Shown in pieces: positions 33,189-41,536 of a DNA stretch of 43,803 nt. A program made the position numbers and the translations under genes. Source of the stretch: Marivita sp. (lineage in GTDB: Bacteria; Pseudomonadota; Alphaproteobacteria; Rhodobacterales; Rhodobacteraceae); assembly GCF_020055635.1 (NCBI RefSeq), contig NZ_JAIPUT010000037.1, positions 1-43,803 on the forward strand. The letters run 5' to 3'. The first letter of the stretch is position 1, and each line of letters begins with the position of its first letter. Below the pieces are notes generated by a model. It saw nothing but the letters and a program-made list of their open reading frames with translations. It was not told where the DNA came from and did no database searches.

Positions 33189-33401
33189 CTATCTCGACAA
33201 ACGGTCGCTGTCGTCTGCCTGCAAGCAGGAAATCCAGGTTTCGATCTTTTCCTTCGGCGCACCGCAGAACTCTGCCGCATTGGTCGTGTCGAAAATATGC
33301 TTCTTGGGGTCGAACACCCGAGGCGCACGGGCTGTGTCCTCTTTGATCCAGACCGCAACCACCTGCTGCGTTTCGTCAAGTTCTGCGATATATTGGGTCA
33401 T
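33189..33401 (-). CDS. Small protein of unknown function
   Basis: The 70-residue ORF (MTQYIAELDETQQVVAVWIKED..., ending QADDSDRLSR) has natural-looking acidic composition and one cysteine pair. No family recognised, no strong ribosome site; an in-frame ATG at 33416 is an alternative. Confidence 0.45.
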   Translation of the reverse strand: MTQYIAELDETQQVVAVWIKEDTARAPRVFDPKKHIFDTTNAAEFCGAPKEKIETWISCLQADDSDRLSR

Positions 33402-33486
33402 GGGACAGCCGTGCATGTTGTGTAACGCCTCGGTAACGTATGTCAGCAGGCTTCGATTCTGCAAGATTGGCGTTTGCCCCTGTGCG

Positions 33487-34302
33487 CTACACGACCAAAC
33501 CCAGATCGCGCAACGCGTGATAGCCTTTGGGAATGTCGGCCTTGTTGCGCAGTTCGAGGACAAGATGCGGTGTGCTATGGCAGTCTGCCAGCGCCCGGAA
33601 GACGGCGGTCCACTCGATCTCGCCCTCACCTGGGGCCCAATGGCGGTCAGCGTGACCATCCACATCCTGAAGGTGAACATGGGCCAGTTGGTCGCCGGCG
33701 TCGCGTACGAAATCCTCGACCGGCGGTGCACCGGACATGCGGCGCGCAAGTTGCGCATGCCCGGTGTCTATCGACAGCGCAATCGCGTCAGATGCAAAGC
33801 TGTCGACCATGGCGCGCCGGGTTTCGGGTCGCACGTCCTGGATGTTTTCGATGACCAGAGTTTGTCCGGCTTCCTCGGCGGCTTTCACGACCGGGTCGAG
33901 TATGTCGTGAATGCGGGCCAGCTTTGTTTCGGCATAGCCCGTCCAGCTGAAGACGTTGTTCTGGTACCAGAGCGTGTAGGGCGAATGCAGAACCATCTGG
34001 CGTGCACCAATCCGGTCGGCCGCTTCAAGAGCCCTGATCAGACGGGCTGTAATCAACGGCTGCAACTCGGGATCCTTGTTGTCGATGTCCAACCCCTCGA
34101 AGGGGCCGTGAATGCCGATCCGACCACTATGCCCGTCCAGAGCAGACTTTACCGCCGCGATGCGGTCCTCGAACTCGGTGGTCAGGGCTGCATGTGACAT
34201 GAAATCCTGAATTTCGATATCGCGGTCGGAGTAGAACAGCCAATCGCGATGATCCGCGATTTCCGAGGCTTTCAGGCAGGCTCCGATCTTGAGAGCAGTC
34301 AT
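33487..34302 (-). CDS. TIM-barrel isomerase/endonuclease-IV-like protein (AP_endonuc_2 family)
   Basis: The 271-residue protein is a xylose-isomerase-like TIM barrel with the metal residues Glu (LVIENIQD), Asp/His (SIDTGHAQLA), His (AHVHLQDVDGHADRHWAPGEGEI) and Glu (LVLELRN). These proteins isomerise or epimerise sugars or act on phosphosugars; the substrate is not visible. AAGGAG lies 7 nt before ATG 34302. A possible Pho box sits about 56 bp upstream, which would link it to phosphate limitation. Confidence 0.82.
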   Translation of the reverse strand: MTALKIGACLKASEIADHRDWLFYSDRDIEIQDFMSHAALTTEFEDRIAAVKSALDGHSGRIGIHGPFEGLDIDNKDPELQPLITARLIRALEAADRIGARQMVLHSPYTLWYQNNVFSWTGYAETKLARIHDILDPVVKAAEEAGQTLVIENIQDVRPETRRAMVDSFASDAIALSIDTGHAQLARRMSGAPPVEDFVRDAGDQLAHVHLQDVDGHADRHWAPGEGEIEWTAVFRALADCHSTPHLVLELRNKADIPKGYHALRDLGLVV

Positions 34303-34357
34303 GCGGATATCTCCTTGGGGCAGGGCACTTTATTCAAGGATGTTCTGGCACGGCAAA

Positions 34358-34375
34358 GGCACAGCGCCATGACAG
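34358..34375 (-). promoter_or_regulatory. Possible Pho box upstream of the TIM-barrel gene
   Basis: The minus strand reads CTGTCATGGCGCTGTGCC: first half-site a perfect CTGTCAT, second half CTGTGCC (4 of 7). It lies about 56 bp before the 34302 start, a normal PhoB promoter distance. Confidence 0.45.
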
Positions 34376-34471
34376 GAAACATCGAAATCGCCCCCGCACA
34401 GCCTTTGCGATCGTTCGGCGTCACCGAACGTGCCCAGTGATGGCTGTACATCCTTCAGACGGGGAAACCGA

Positions 34472-34500
34472 CCCCGAGCCGCGTCAGGCGAGGCTCGGGG
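34472..34500 (-). terminator. Hairpin downstream of the YHS gene
   Basis: CCCCGAGCC (34472-34480) and GGCTCGGGG (34492-34500) form a perfect 9-bp stem with an 11-nt loop, about 19 bp after the YHS stop on the minus strand. TCGGTTTCCCC follows, only weakly T-rich. A terminator is likely. Confidence 0.65.
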
Positions 34501-34518
34501 CATGTCGCGGACGCGGGT

Positions 34519-35004
34519 TCAGAGATCGTCCACAGGTGTGGAAAGGATGCCCGGCCAGGTGTCGTATGCCACCGCAAGAACCTCTTCGCGGTTTTCGAGA
34601 TATTTCTCGAAGATTGCTTCGTTCACAAAGAGGTAGAGCTTTCCATCCACGATGTCGGCAAAGCGGACATCTCCGTCCAGCTTCTTGCCGACATAGACGC
34701 CGAAGGCACAGAACCCGCCGAACTGCGGCAGAAAGGCACCGGGATCGGCGTCGAAAAGCTGCTGCGCCGTTTCGGTGGAGAAATAGTAGTCCACGCCGTC
34801 ATGTTCCGACGTGTAGGTGGCATCGCCGATGCGGGGGACTTCGCCGTCGAACATCGACACCGGGTCGACGCCGTGCAGGCCCAGCGGGTTGCCGGTGAGC
34901 GTGAGGCCATTCGAGACGTTGACCTCGTCTGCGGCAAAGGCTGCCGGAGCGCTGGCAAGCATGGCCGCGAGGACAACGGCAGAGAGAGTGAGGACGGATT
35001 TCAT
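34519..35004 (-). CDS. Exported YHS-domain protein
   Basis: The 161-residue protein has a Sec signal peptide (MKSVLTLSAVVLAAMLASAPAAFA) and a YHS domain at about 45-115 (GVDPVSMFDGE, DGVDYYFSTETAQQLFDADPGAFLPQFGGFCAFGV). YHS proteins bind metals, often copper. AAAGGAAAG precedes ATG 35004. It follows the isochorismatase-like gene by 46 bp in the same direction. Confidence 0.82.
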   Translation of the reverse strand: MKSVLTLSAVVLAAMLASAPAAFAADEVNVSNGLTLTGNPLGLHGVDPVSMFDGEVPRIGDATYTSEHDGVDYYFSTETAQQLFDADPGAFLPQFGGFCAFGVYVGKKLDGDVRFADIVDGKLYLFVNEAIFEKYLENREEVLAVAYDTWPGILSTPVDDL

Positions 35005-35050
35005 GGGTCTTTCCTTTCGGGGTTGGGGAGGTTGGGTGCAGTGATGTGGA

Positions 35051-35914
35051 TCATGCCGAGCGGGCGATGCGCTCGACGGCGTCATCGGTCCACCAGACGC
35101 CGTTGGCGACCATGCGGAAGTTGATGAGGGCCGCGAGGTAACCATCGCCTTCGGGCACCTTCGCGCCGGCCGTCGCATCGCGCACCACGGCGGCCTCGTA
35201 GCCCAGTTCGAGCAATTCGTAGAGATGCGCCTGGGTACAGAGATTGGCCGACATCCCGGCAAGGATGACCTTGTCTATGCCCCGCTTGCGCAATTGCAGG
35301 TTCAGATCGTTCTGCGCCGGGCCGTAGACCTTGTGCGGCGAACAGATGACGGTCTCGCCATCCTCGATATACGGCTTGTACTGCGGCATCCAATCGGCGC
35401 CGGAGCCCTCGAAACCGTCAAGCGACAGCGGTCCGGGCCGGTCGAACATGCCGATTCCGTGCATGGTCTTTTCCAGCGTGCCCTCGAACTGCCATTTGTG
35501 GTCATGCGGGTAGTAATAGTGCGGCGAAATGAACACCGGCATGCCTGCCGCCTTGGCGGCGATGAAAAGACGCTCGATGTTGTCCACCGTGCCCTGTTCG
35601 GTGACGCTTTCGCCGACGACCCCCCAGGTGACGCCGTCTTCCGAGAGGAAGTCGATCTGCGGGTCGGTGACGACAAGCGCGGTGCGGCCCGGCACGATTT
35701 CCATATCGACCTGAGGCAGTCCGGGTTCGGCGGGATCGGCGTAGAGGGCACGCGCCTCGTCGGTGGCGGCACTTGCCGCGCCCGCCACCATGGCGGCGGT
35801 GCCGGCGGCCGCGGCGCCGGCGGCTCCTGCCATCAGGCGCCGACGTGCCATGTCGACGCGTTCCGCGTTGACATCGCAGCTGCAGCCTGTGTCGTGAATG
35901 TGATCGTGATCCAT
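35051..35914 (-). CDS. Tat-exported isochorismatase-like cysteine hydrolase
   Basis: The 287-residue protein starts with a His/Cys-rich peptide (MDHDHIHDTGCSC), then a twin-arginine-type signal (MARRRLMAGAAGAAAAG). The hydrolase core has Asp (LVVTDPQIDFLSE), Lys (SPHKVYGPAQND) and Cys (GMSANLCTQAHLYELLELG), the catalytic triad of the isochorismatase superfamily. It hydrolyses an amide or ester; the natural substrate is unknown. GAAGGAG precedes ATG 35914. The upstream small membrane protein at 36116 is on the same strand. Confidence 0.85.
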   Translation of the reverse strand: MDHDHIHDTGCSCDVNAERVDMARRRLMAGAAGAAAAGTAAMVAGAASAATDEARALYADPAEPGLPQVDMEIVPGRTALVVTDPQIDFLSEDGVTWGVVGESVTEQGTVDNIERLFIAAKAAGMPVFISPHYYYPHDHKWQFEGTLEKTMHGIGMFDRPGPLSLDGFEGSGADWMPQYKPYIEDGETVICSPHKVYGPAQNDLNLQLRKRGIDKVILAGMSANLCTQAHLYELLELGYEAAVVRDATAGAKVPEGDGYLAALINFRMVANGVWWTDDAVERIARSA

Positions 35915-36115
35915 TTCTGGTCTCCTTCGCTTGGGGTGTGACAGCGCGCACCATTGCGTGCTGCCGGGGTGGTCTGGGTGCCGCAGGCATGAGATCGCCG
36001 GTTGCAGCCATGCACTGGCTGCATTCGGACGGCATCTGTCCGCGTGCCTGGGGAATGTCCCTGGCGGCTCTCGCCCGCTTTTCGGACCTGCCGGCGGAAC
36101 CTCTGCTGGTATGTC

Positions 36116-36379
36116 TCAGGTGGCGGGGAATGCCGCGTCGTGGAGGGCGCGCACTTCGGCAAGTCTCGTGCCGAATGTCGCGTCCGGGCTTGCAAACGCG
36201 GCCCCTGGCATCATCAGGTGCAAGGACAGGAAGCCGGTCAGGAAAGCGGCGGTGACAGCGATCACGACCAGGTAGGTCATGTCGCTGAGTTCCAAGGTCC
36301 ACCGCGTCGAGAAGGGCCAGAACCTTCGATCTCTATGCCGTGGGTTTCTGGCTCGGGGCGTGCTTCGGGTCGGGGTCAT
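36116..36379 (-). CDS. Small membrane protein, unknown function
   Basis: The 87-residue ORF has a basic N-terminus (TRSTPRARNPRHRDRRFWPF) and one hydrophobic helix (MTYLVVIAVTAAFLTGFLSLHLMM). AAAGGAC lies upstream of ATG 36379. It is probably the first gene of the operon with the isochorismatase-like and YHS genes and has the conserved 39-bp element 122 bp upstream. Confidence 0.6.
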   Translation of the reverse strand: MTPTRSTPRARNPRHRDRRFWPFSTRWTLELSDMTYLVVIAVTAAFLTGFLSLHLMMPGAAFASPDATFGTRLAEVRALHDAAFPAT

Positions 36380-36500
36380 GTCGAGTTGTCCTTTGGTTGA
36401 AGGAGAGCACCGCCTGTTTGGCCGTTGGGCGCCATGCGTGTCGCGTGCGACCCTCTCCGTAATTCGATGAGTAGACCTTACCCTTGGGAAACCGCGCCGG

Positions 36501-36539
36501 TATCGGCCCGACCTGCCACAGTCTTGGCTGCATCTGCCA
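36501..36539. promoter_or_regulatory. Conserved 39-bp operator, copy A (AraC-type candidate)
   Basis: Key blocks in order are TAT, GGC, CCTGCCA (36512-36518), TTGGCT (36524-36529) and ATCTGCCA (36532-36539). The same blocks in the same spacing occur at 40531-40569. Repeated TGCCA/TTGGC half-sites fit the tandem/inverted sites of AraC-family activators. It lies upstream of the minus-strand operon starting at 36379. Confidence 0.65.
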
Positions 36540-36625
36540 CCGCCCGACAGCGGCGCACCCGTGGGCGCCAGACGTTCCGTTTGGCAACTTGGACAAGAGC
36601 CGAACGACGCCCTGTCAGGCATGAA

Positions 36626-36658
36626 AATGGCCCGTGCTTGTGTCAAGCACGGGCCATT
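36626..36658 (-). terminator. Intrinsic terminator after phzF-like gene
   Basis: AATGGCCCGTGCTT and AAGCACGGGCCATT form a perfect 14-bp stem with a 5-nt loop; on the minus strand TTTTC follows. It lies 54 bp after the phzF-like stop, so it ends the operon reading from 40473 down. Confidence 0.85.
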
Positions 36659-36711
36659 CGGGATACCGGTCTGGGCCGCGCGCTGCGGCAGACCTCACGC
36701 GAAGTTGCTTG

Positions 36712-37563
36712 TCATGCCGAGATCACGCGGGTCGTTCCGGAAACGCGGATGCCCGCGCCGCGCGTCTCGTCGATTTCGGCCCGCAGCATCGAAGGTGCGC
36801 CCATGTCGACGCCCTGCACGATGTCGATCGCGCCTTCATGCGGCCATCCGATATCGCGAAGATAGCCACCAAGCGCTGCGGCGGCGGCCCCGGTGGCGGG
36901 ATCTTCCAGCACACCGCCAATGGCAAAGGCGTTGCGGCTATGGAACGTCCGAGGCGTCTCGATCCAGAGGAGGTCGATCGTGGTCAGACCGTGCTGGCGC
37001 ATCAGAACGGCGCCTTCGGCCAGTTCGTAGCTCATTCCGGCCAGGGTCGCCTTGTCCTTCAGGGCAAGGATCAGGTGATCGTTTCCGGCATGCGCCAGGG
37101 CGGCCGGCAAGGCCGGGTCAAGGCTATCGGGGGCAAGCCCGAACAGGTCGAGCGCGGACCGGACGAGCGCCGGGTCAGCGGCAGCGCTGCGTGTCGGCGG
37201 CGATGTCAGGGTCGCGCGCGTCTTTCCCGCCTCGCGTCGGACCTCGACGGTGATGCGGCTTGACGCAAGGTCGAGCAGGAAAATGCCGTCCCCGGCGCGC
37301 TCGGCCAGAACGCTGCCAAGCGCAATGGTGGCATGACCGCAGAAGGCGACCTCGTCCTCGGGAGAGAAATAGCGGACTTTCCACCCGTCGCCTTCGGGCG
37401 CGGCAAAGACCGTTTCCGAATAACCGACCATGGCCGCGATGCGCTGCATCTCGGATCTGGCGGGGAGTGCGTCTGCGACGACAACGCCCGCCGGGTTGCC
37501 GCCGACCTCGCCGTCCGAAAACGCCGCGAGGCGCAGAATATCGATATCTGTCTGATCCTTCAT
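36712..37563 (-). CDS. PhzF-family isomerase/epimerase-like protein
   Basis: The 283-residue protein has the PhzF motifs GNPAGVVVAD, YSETVF (catalytic Glu), FCGHATIALG and DPATGAAAAALGGYL. PhzF in phenazine synthesis is an isomerase, but most relatives act on unknown substrates. ATG 37563 (MKDQTDIDI) is chosen because AAAGG is spaced correctly. It is the last gene before the terminator. Confidence 0.85.
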   Translation of the reverse strand: MKDQTDIDILRLAAFSDGEVGGNPAGVVVADALPARSEMQRIAAMVGYSETVFAAPEGDGWKVRYFSPEDEVAFCGHATIALGSVLAERAGDGIFLLDLASSRITVEVRREAGKTRATLTSPPTRSAAADPALVRSALDLFGLAPDSLDPALPAALAHAGNDHLILALKDKATLAGMSYELAEGAVLMRQHGLTTIDLLWIETPRTFHSRNAFAIGGVLEDPATGAAAAALGGYLRDIGWPHEGAIDIVQGVDMGAPSMLRAEIDETRGAGIRVSGTTRVISA

Positions 37564-37662
37564 CTTCATCATCCTTTCAGTCGTGAGGTGTCGACGCAAG
37601 ACACCGCTTCATACCGGGTACGAGAAGCCGGGCCAGCCGTCCGCTACGTGCAGCATTGCGTA

Positions 37663-38673
37663 TCAGCGGGCAGGCGATTGCTGCCGGTATTGCGCAGGGG
37701 CCTGCCCGACCCAACGCTTGAAGGCCCGGCTGAAGGTGCTTTGTTCGGAGAATCCCGTGAGGAACGCGATTTCGGCGATCGAGTTGCTGCTGTCCCGCAA
37801 AAGCTCCTGGGCAAGCGACGATTGCGCTTCGGACAGGACATCGCGAAAGGTCAGCCCCTCTTGCGCCAGACGGCGATAGAGCGTGCGCTCGCTCATCCCC
37901 AGATCACGTGCAATATCGACAGCTTGCGGAACGCCATTGCAGAGCGCGGGGGTCAGGCGGCGCAGGATCGTGGCACGAAGGGAGGTGTCATCCCCGAGCG
38001 AGCCGATTTCGGTCTCGAGATGGGTGGTCAGGAAGTCAGACACCGCAGCATCGCCCAGCCGGTTCGGCTGATCGAGCATCGGGGACGCCAGTGCGATTGC
38101 ATCGCGGTCTGCGCCGAAACGGACCGGACAGCCGAAATGCAGCGCATAGCGGTCGGGATCGCTGCGACATTCATGTCGAAACGAGACGTGGTCCAGGTCC
38201 AGTTCGGCTTCCACGAAGAGGCGCATGTTGCGGGCCAAACCGGCAAGCGCGCCTTCGGTGCGAAACTCGAGCACCGGGTGGCGTCCGGTGCGGGCCTCGA
38301 AGACAAGCGCGGCCAGATTTCCCGTGTCCTCCAGGCGATAGACCGCCGTGTCGGTGACCACCCGCCAGTACCGCTCCACACGCTCAAGCGAGGCGCGGAG
38401 CGTCGGAGCCGTCTTCATCGCAAGACCGAGCACGCCGATATCGTCGACGCGGATCAACTCGGCATAGGCGGCAACCAGCGCGACTTCGTCGTCATGTCGG
38501 CGACGTATCCAATCCAGAAGATCGAAATAATCGGTATCCGCAAGCCGCCCGTTGACCGGCTGTGGCAGACGGCGCACGACCTTTCCGTCGGAGACAAGCG
38601 CTCCGTCGTCCCTCAGCGTCATCCCGGCCGCCCTGGCCATGGCGCGCGCGAATGCGTCCGTCACGCTCGGCAT
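37663..38673 (-). CDS. AraC-family transcriptional regulator
   Basis: The roughly 336-residue protein has an N-terminal Arabinose_bd-like sensor domain (ALVAAYAELIRVDDIGVLGLAMKTAPTLRASL) and a C-terminal AraC HTH (AVDIARDLGMSERTLYRRLAQEGLTFRDVL and SNSIAEIAFLTGFSEQSTFSRAFKRWVGQAPAQYR). ATG 38673 is preferred; a GTG at 38742 directly after the upstream stop is possible and adds 23 residues. It likely controls the surrounding genes through the 39-bp element. Confidence 0.88.
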   Translation of the reverse strand: MPSVTDAFARAMARAAGMTLRDDGALVSDGKVVRRLPQPVNGRLADTDYFDLLDWIRRRHDDEVALVAAYAELIRVDDIGVLGLAMKTAPTLRASLERVERYWRVVTDTAVYRLEDTGNLAALVFEARTGRHPVLEFRTEGALAGLARNMRLFVEAELDLDHVSFRHECRSDPDRYALHFGCPVRFGADRDAIALASPMLDQPNRLGDAAVSDFLTTHLETEIGSLGDDTSLRATILRRLTPALCNGVPQAVDIARDLGMSERTLYRRLAQEGLTFRDVLSEAQSSLAQELLRDSSNSIAEIAFLTGFSEQSTFSRAFKRWVGQAPAQYRQQSPAR

Positions 38674-38742
38674 GTCGAATGCTACGCCGAACGCACCCTT
38701 GTGGCCAGACCCAGCGCGCTTATCAAGTCCGTACGACCGCAC

Positions 38743-39363
38743 TCAGAGGGTCTTTCCGGACAGGATTGCCATGCGTTGGTCGAAATCCCGTTCCAGGCTT
38801 TCGAGGCGGGTGCGCAGACCGGCAATGCCTTCGTCACGCTCGGTATCGGTGAGACGGATCGGGATGTGTTTCGGACAGTTCCAGTCGAACGCCGCGACGT
38901 CGATGACAATGCCGCGCTCGGCTCTCGGTTCCTCCGCCGCGTTGAGAAACGCGACGATATCCGGGTCTTCGATGATCCGGGCATGGCCCCAGAGTTTCAG
39001 ACGTTCCTGCCGCGCGTAGTCGATGGCGATGATCGACACCCGGTCGTCGTGGCGCAGGTTTCCCACGCTGATATACTGCCGGTTGCCGCGGTAATCGGCA
39101 TAGCCGATTGTCCGCCTGTCGATCACCCTGAGAAAGCCCGGCGCACCACCCCGGAACTGCACGTAAGGCCAGCCCGTTTCCGAGACCGTCGCCTGGTAGA
39201 TGCCGTCGCGCGCGGTCAGGAACGCGGCCTCCCGGGGCCCGAGTTCGGCACCGTCGTCACGCTCTGGCGACAGGACACGTGCATAGGCATCCGCCGATCC
39301 GAAGCGTTGCTGCTCGTCGCGAACGCGGGGTGTGAAGGCGATGTCAGCATAGGCATGGGGCAT
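38743..39363 (-). CDS. Pyridoxamine 5'-phosphate oxidase-like FMN-binding protein
   Basis: The 206-residue protein has the split-barrel PNPOx pattern: FLTARDGIYQATVSETGWPYVQFRGGAPGFLRVIDRRTIGYADYRGNRQYISVGNL and DDRVSIIAIDYARQERLKLWGHARII. A C-terminal CPKHIPIR segment is typical of PNPOx-like redox proteins. AGGAGCC precedes ATG 39363. It is in a compact operon with its neighbours. Confidence 0.85.
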   Translation of the reverse strand: MPHAYADIAFTPRVRDEQQRFGSADAYARVLSPERDDGAELGPREAAFLTARDGIYQATVSETGWPYVQFRGGAPGFLRVIDRRTIGYADYRGNRQYISVGNLRHDDRVSIIAIDYARQERLKLWGHARIIEDPDIVAFLNAAEEPRAERGIVIDVAAFDWNCPKHIPIRLTDTERDEGIAGLRTRLESLERDFDQRMAILSGKTL

Positions 39364-39373
39364 GATACGGCTC

Positions 39374-39838
39374 CTAAAGGCCAAGCTCGGACAGGCCGGG
39401 ATGATCGTCGGGCCGACGGCCGACCGGCCAGTGGAACAGGCGTTGCTGCCTTGAAATCGGCAGATCGTTGATCGACGCGATGCGCCGACGCATCAGGCCG
39501 TCGGTGTCGAATTCCCAGTTTTCGTTGCCGTAGGCGCGGAACCATGCTCCGCTGTCATTGCGATACTCGTAGGCAAAGCGCACGGCGATACGGGCGTCCT
39601 GAAACGCCCAAAGCTCCTTGACGAGCCGGTATTCCAGTTCGCGCGCCCATTTGTGGGTCAGGAAATCGACGATCCGGTCACGCCCCGAAAAGACCTCGGC
39701 GCGGTTCCGCCACTGGCTGTCGGGCGTGTAGGCAAGCGACACGCGGTCTGGGTCGCGGCTGTTCCAGCCATCTTCCGCCAGCCGCACCTTGGTGCGTGCG
39801 GTTTCATCGTCGAAAGGCGGGACCGGAGGGCGTGTCAT
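39374..39838 (-). CDS. NTF2-like protein (DUF1348 family)
   Basis: The 154-residue protein has [86 protein letters not shown] and a [14 protein letters not shown] tail, which match DUF1348 (SnoaL/NTF2 fold). The function of the family is unknown. It lies 10 bp upstream of the PNPOx-like gene. Confidence 0.85.
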   Translation of the reverse strand: MTRPPVPPFDDETARTKVRLAEDGWNSRDPDRVSLAYTPDSQWRNRAEVFSGRDRIVDFLTHKWARELEYRLVKELWAFQDARIAVRFAYEYRNDSGAWFRAYGNENWEFDTDGLMRRRIASINDLPISRQQRLFHWPVGRRPDDHPGLSELGL

Positions 39839-39924
39839 GGCATGACCCTTTTCAAGTACGGGGGTTTGTGCCCCGGTCGCATCGGGGCAGGGGGGCGGGA
39901 GCTGCGACCGGGGCATCCGGGAGG

Positions 39925-40473
39925 TCAGGCAACCTTGGTGCTGACGACCGGGAAGTCGATGGGCGTGTCGAACGCCTCGTTGAGATAGTTCGTGAGCGTA
40001 TTGAGCGCGACATGCGCCACGATCTCGACGATCTCCGCCTCGCTGTAGCCTGCCAGTTTCACCGCCGAAACGTCGGCATCCGAAACCTGCCCGCGATCCA
40101 GGACGAGCTTTACGGCAAAGCGTACTGCCGCATCGGCCTTGGGATCGGTGGACCCGCCGTTGCGGTTCGCGGCGATCTCGGCCTCGTCGAGCTTGGCGAG
40201 GGTCTTGCCGAGATAGGCATGGGCGGACAGGCAGTAGTCGCAGCCGTTGATCTGCGCCACCGCCAGCGCGATCCTCTCGCGGGTCTGGGGCGTCAGGCTG
40301 CCCTTGGCAAGCGCACCGTTCAGCCCGAGATAGCCCTCGAGTGCTGCGGGACTGTTTGCTGTGATGCGGAACAGGTTCGGAACGCTGCCAAGCATTTTGT
40401 TGACACCCTCAAGCAGGGGCCGGGAGGCGGCGGGGGCTGCGTCGATTGAGGCAGGAAGCGGGATGCGGGACAT
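39925..40473 (-). CDS. AhpD-like carboxymuconolactone decarboxylase-family protein
   Basis: The 182-residue protein has the AhpD-type redox motif [14 protein letters not shown] (C-X2-C with His) and the [29 protein letters not shown] tail. It is probably a peroxidase or alkylhydroperoxidase-like protein. ATG 40473 has GGAGAG upstream. It is the first gene of the minus-strand operon and is divergent from the BASS transporter. Confidence 0.88.
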   Translation of the reverse strand: MSRIPLPASIDAAPAASRPLLEGVNKMLGSVPNLFRITANSPAALEGYLGLNGALAKGSLTPQTRERIALAVAQINGCDYCLSAHAYLGKTLAKLDEAEIAANRNGGSTDPKADAAVRFAVKLVLDRGQVSDADVSAVKLAGYSEAEIVEIVAHVALNTLTNYLNEAFDTPIDFPVVSTKVA

Positions 40474-40530
40474 GATGGGGTCTCTCCATTTGGTTTGATT
40501 TCCCGAATGTAGGGACGGACCGCGCTGTCG

Positions 40531-40569
40531 TATTGGCACCGCCTGCCAAGCGTTTGGCTCGATCTGCCA
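40531..40569. promoter_or_regulatory. Conserved 39-bp operator, copy B (AraC-type candidate)
   Basis: Same block order as copy A: TAT, GGC, CCTGCCA (40542-40548), TTGGCT (40554-40559), ATCTGCCA (40562-40569), 28 of 39 positions identical. It also contains the inverted repeat TTGGCA-N5-TGCCAA (40533-40549). It lies between the divergent starts of the AhpD-like gene (40473) and the BASS gene (40583). Confidence 0.7.
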
Positions 40570-40582
40570 TGTCGGTCGTGAT

Positions 40583-41482
40583 ATGGAGGTTCCGAGGGCT
40601 GAAACCGTGACCACCGACACGATCATCCATGTAGCTGTTCCCGTCGCGGTCTTCGTGATGATGTTCGCGCTTGGCCTTGGTCTGACGGTCGCCGACTTCC
40701 GGTCAGCCTTGAAACGTCCGAAGGCTCTGTTTGTCGGGGTCGCGAGCCAGATCGTTCTGGTGCCGGTCGTGGGCTTCCTGTTCGTCTCGGCTCAGCAGCA
40801 GGATCCGGGCCTTTCCCTCGGCATCGTTCTCCTCGCGCTCTGCCCCGGGGCCGCGATGAGCAACCTGCTCACCCGAATTGCCGGTGGCGACGTGGCCCTG
40901 TCGGTGTCGCTGACCGCGGTGAGCAACCTTCTTTCGGCGGCGACCCTGCCGGCGCTTTCCCTGCTGGCGGCGGGTCATTTCCTTGGCGCCGAGGCGCTGC
41001 GGATCGAATTCGGCGATCTCACGCTGCGCGTCGTGGCGGTCGCTACGGTTCCCGTCCTTCTGGGCATGGCGGTCCGCCGCCTTGCTCCGCGCGTCGTCGA
41101 GCGGCAGGAGCCTGCAATTTTCCGCGTCTGTTTCGCCGTTTTCATCGCGATCATCGGCTGGTCCTTCATGGAAGTCGCCGACACGTTGCGATCCGGCCTT
41201 GTCCTGATTGGCTGGCGACTTGTGCTTCTGACGTCTCTCCTTCTCGCACTCGGTCTTTACGTGGGGCAGGTCTGCGGCCTGTCCGCGCCGCAACGAACAA
41301 CCGTTGCTGTCGAGACGGGTGTGCAGAACAGCGGGCTGGGGCTTGCCGTGGGGGCGATGCTGTGGGGCGATGCGGCGGGTTTTCCGCTCTTTGCGACGCC
41401 GTCGGTCGTCTACGGCGCGCTGACTTATGCAGTGACCTTTCCGGTGGTCATCCTGCTTTCGCGAGGATGGCAGCGCGTCTGA
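40583..41482 (+). CDS. BASS-family (bile acid:sodium symporter-like) transporter
   Basis: The 299-residue membrane protein has about nine to ten hydrophobic segments and the family motifs LALCPGAAMSNLLTRIAGGDVALSVSLTAVSN and VETGVQNSGLGLAVG. It would carry an organic anion with Na+; the substrate is unknown. GTG 40607 preceded by GAGGG may be the true start. It is divergent from the oxidoreductase-type operon and shares its operator. Confidence 0.85.
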   Translation: MEVPRAETVTTDTIIHVAVPVAVFVMMFALGLGLTVADFRSALKRPKALFVGVASQIVLVPVVGFLFVSAQQQDPGLSLGIVLLALCPGAAMSNLLTRIAGGDVALSVSLTAVSNLLSAATLPALSLLAAGHFLGAEALRIEFGDLTLRVVAVATVPVLLGMAVRRLAPRVVERQEPAIFRVCFAVFIAIIGWSFMEVADTLRSGLVLIGWRLVLLTSLLLALGLYVGQVCGLSAPQRTTVAVETGVQNSGLGLAVGAMLWGDAAGFPLFATPSVVYGALTYAVTFPVVILLSRGWQRV

Positions 41483-41536
41483 GGGGGAAGCATCGGCCTG
41501 GTCGAGACGGCAGCAAACCGCTGTCTTGATCCTGGG

